A program made the position numbers and the translations under genes. From contig JBNLCC010000086.1 in NCBI GenBank assembly GCA_050303615.1, positions 77,794 to 141,793 on the forward strand: DNA of 64,000 nt. Direction: 5' to 3'. The notes below the pieces were generated by a model. That model had not been told where the DNA came from, ran no database searches, and saw only the letters and a program-made list of their open reading frames with translations. The DNA comes from CAZDXJ01 sp050303615 (GTDB lineage Bacteria; Pseudomonadota; Gammaproteobacteria; Methylococcales; Methylomonadaceae). Below, piece by piece: positions 63,237 through 64,000 of this stretch (position 1 is its first letter; each line of letters starts with the position of its first letter).

Positions 63237-64000
63237 ATGAAGTTGAGTTTACATACGCTACCGGAAGTTCCTTTAGAAACTGAAGTTATTTCACCTGATC
63301 AACTGGCCGGTAAGACAGCGGAGCAGGCGTCTGCTTTACCGGTTTTTCACGGCAATCAGCAACAGACATTGGGCGATTTTTTTACCGTCAGCGGCGAAGT
63401 GCAGGACGGTGTTGTGGAAGTGGAAGGCGACCTATCGCGCGTCAAACTAATCGGCTGCGGCATGTCCGGCGGCAGGTTGAAAATCTCCGGTTCGGTTGGC
63501 GATCATCTTGGCGCAGCGATGACCGGCGGTGAAATCGTGGTCAACGGTAATGCCGGCGATTGGGTCGGCAGGGAAATGGCCGGTGGCCGCATTACCATTA
63601 AAGGCGATGCAGGTCATATGGTCGGCAGCGCGGTGCGCGGCGCCCCGGCAGGGATGCAGGGCGGGGAAATCTTCGTGTTCGGCAGCGTCAAGAATGAAGT
63701 CGGCCATGGCATGCGCCGCGGCATGATCGTCATCGGCGGCGACAGCGGCGACTTTACTGGGGTCAATATGAAGGCGGGCACCATTATCGTATTGGGTAAG
63801 CTGGGTAAGCGCCCGGGTGCCGGCATGGTGCGCGGTACCATTATTTCCTTCAACAATGCCGAACTGTTGCCGACATTCACTTACAACACTACTTATAAAC
63901 CGGCGATGCTGCGGAACGTGCTGTTCTATATACGTAAACTAGGTTTCCAGGTCGAGGACCGGCATATTACCGGCAATTATCAACGCTGGAGCGGCGACTC
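63237..64000 (+). CDS. fhcC: formyltransferase/hydrolase complex subunit FhcC (partial)
   Basis: An open frame from ATG 63237 to the window end with no stop (about 254 residues). Its repeated glycine turns (GCGMSGG, GREMAGG, GSAVRGAPAGMQGG and so on) match the parallel beta-helix FwdC/FhcC family. The ATG comes 2 bases after the fhcD stop. Confidence 0.94.
   Translation, partial: MKLSLHTLPEVPLETEVISPDQLAGKTAEQASALPVFHGNQQQTLGDFFTVSGEVQDGVVEVEGDLSRVKLIGCGMSGGRLKISGSVGDHLGAAMTGGEIVVNGNAGDWVGREMAGGRITIKGDAGHMVGSAVRGAPAGMQGGEIFVFGSVKNEVGHGMRRGMIVIGGDSGDFTGVNMKAGTIIVLGKLGKRPGAGMVRGTIISFNNAELLPTFTYNTTYKPAMLRNVLFYIRKLGFQVEDRHITGNYQRWSGD

Noticed and set aside
1..64000. CRISPR arrays, tRNA, rRNA and intact transposons
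   Set aside because: I saw no regularly spaced repeats, cloverleaf-like sequences, rRNA segments or full transposase genes by eye; a tool search would be needed to exclude small ones.

Overview
The window is a chromosomal segment of a gammaproteobacterium. It is most likely a methanotroph of the order Methylococcales. Two things point there: the housekeeping blocks are gammaproteobacterial (rpsP-rimM-trmD-rplS, rpoZ-spoT-ridA-recG, leuCD-asd-fimV, lpxA, lpxD, xerD), and the right end carries fhcB-fhcA-fhcD-fhcC, the formyltransferase/hydrolase genes of tetrahydromethanopterin-linked formaldehyde oxidation. No rRNA, tRNA, CRISPR array or intact insertion sequence was found. The assignment is by inference from gene content, not by a database search.

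Layout, left to right. (1) 1-4005: the ends of two related small membrane proteins, then a fused hydantoinase/5-oxoprolinase. (2) 4059-11413: a compact plus-strand cluster that looks like specialised metabolism. It holds a flavin-dependent-halogenase-like enzyme, an acyl carrier protein, a condensation/acyltransferase-like protein, an FAD oxidoreductase and an AMP-forming ligase with overlapping or nearly touching ends, followed by small ORFs and a DUF3422-type membrane protein. (3) 11594-24945: a secreted protein, then minus-strand genes: a lipoprotein, gcvP and gcvT (no gcvH), a membrane protein, a decayed ubiC, recG, ridA, spoT, rpoZ and pgk. (4) 25307-34605: a metallo-beta-lactamase-fold/GGDEF protein, lpxD, ffh, the rpsP operon, an alkylguanine transferase, xerD, an lpxA-type acyltransferase and a CBS-pair protein. 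(5) 34812-47090: adk, leuCD (no leuB), asd, fimV, an orphan Hpt protein, an hsp20 behind a heat-shock-type promoter, a FixL/FixJ-like pair and several small proteins. (6) 47271-56469: rtcB-archease and a SulP transporter. Next comes a GC-rich sulfatase/FadL-type segment, flanked by a truncated copy of the start of a universal stress gene on one side and the intact gene on the other. (7) 56579-64000: a diflavin reductase whose N-terminus is an FwdD-like molybdopterin-binding domain, divergent from fhcBADC; fhcC runs off the window.

Two candidate systems stand out. The first is the FwdD-CysJ fusion facing fhcB. Its FhcB still has the cysteine motifs expected for an iron-sulfur cluster and an active-site metal, so the Fhc complex here may have a redox half that other methylotrophs lack. 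The second is the halogenase-like/ACP/condensation/ligase cluster, which may make a small, possibly halogenated, acyl product. Smaller points of interest are the multiply frameshifted ubiC behind recG, the signs of insertion around the sulfatase segment, and the diiron-type sensor fused to a diguanylate cyclase.
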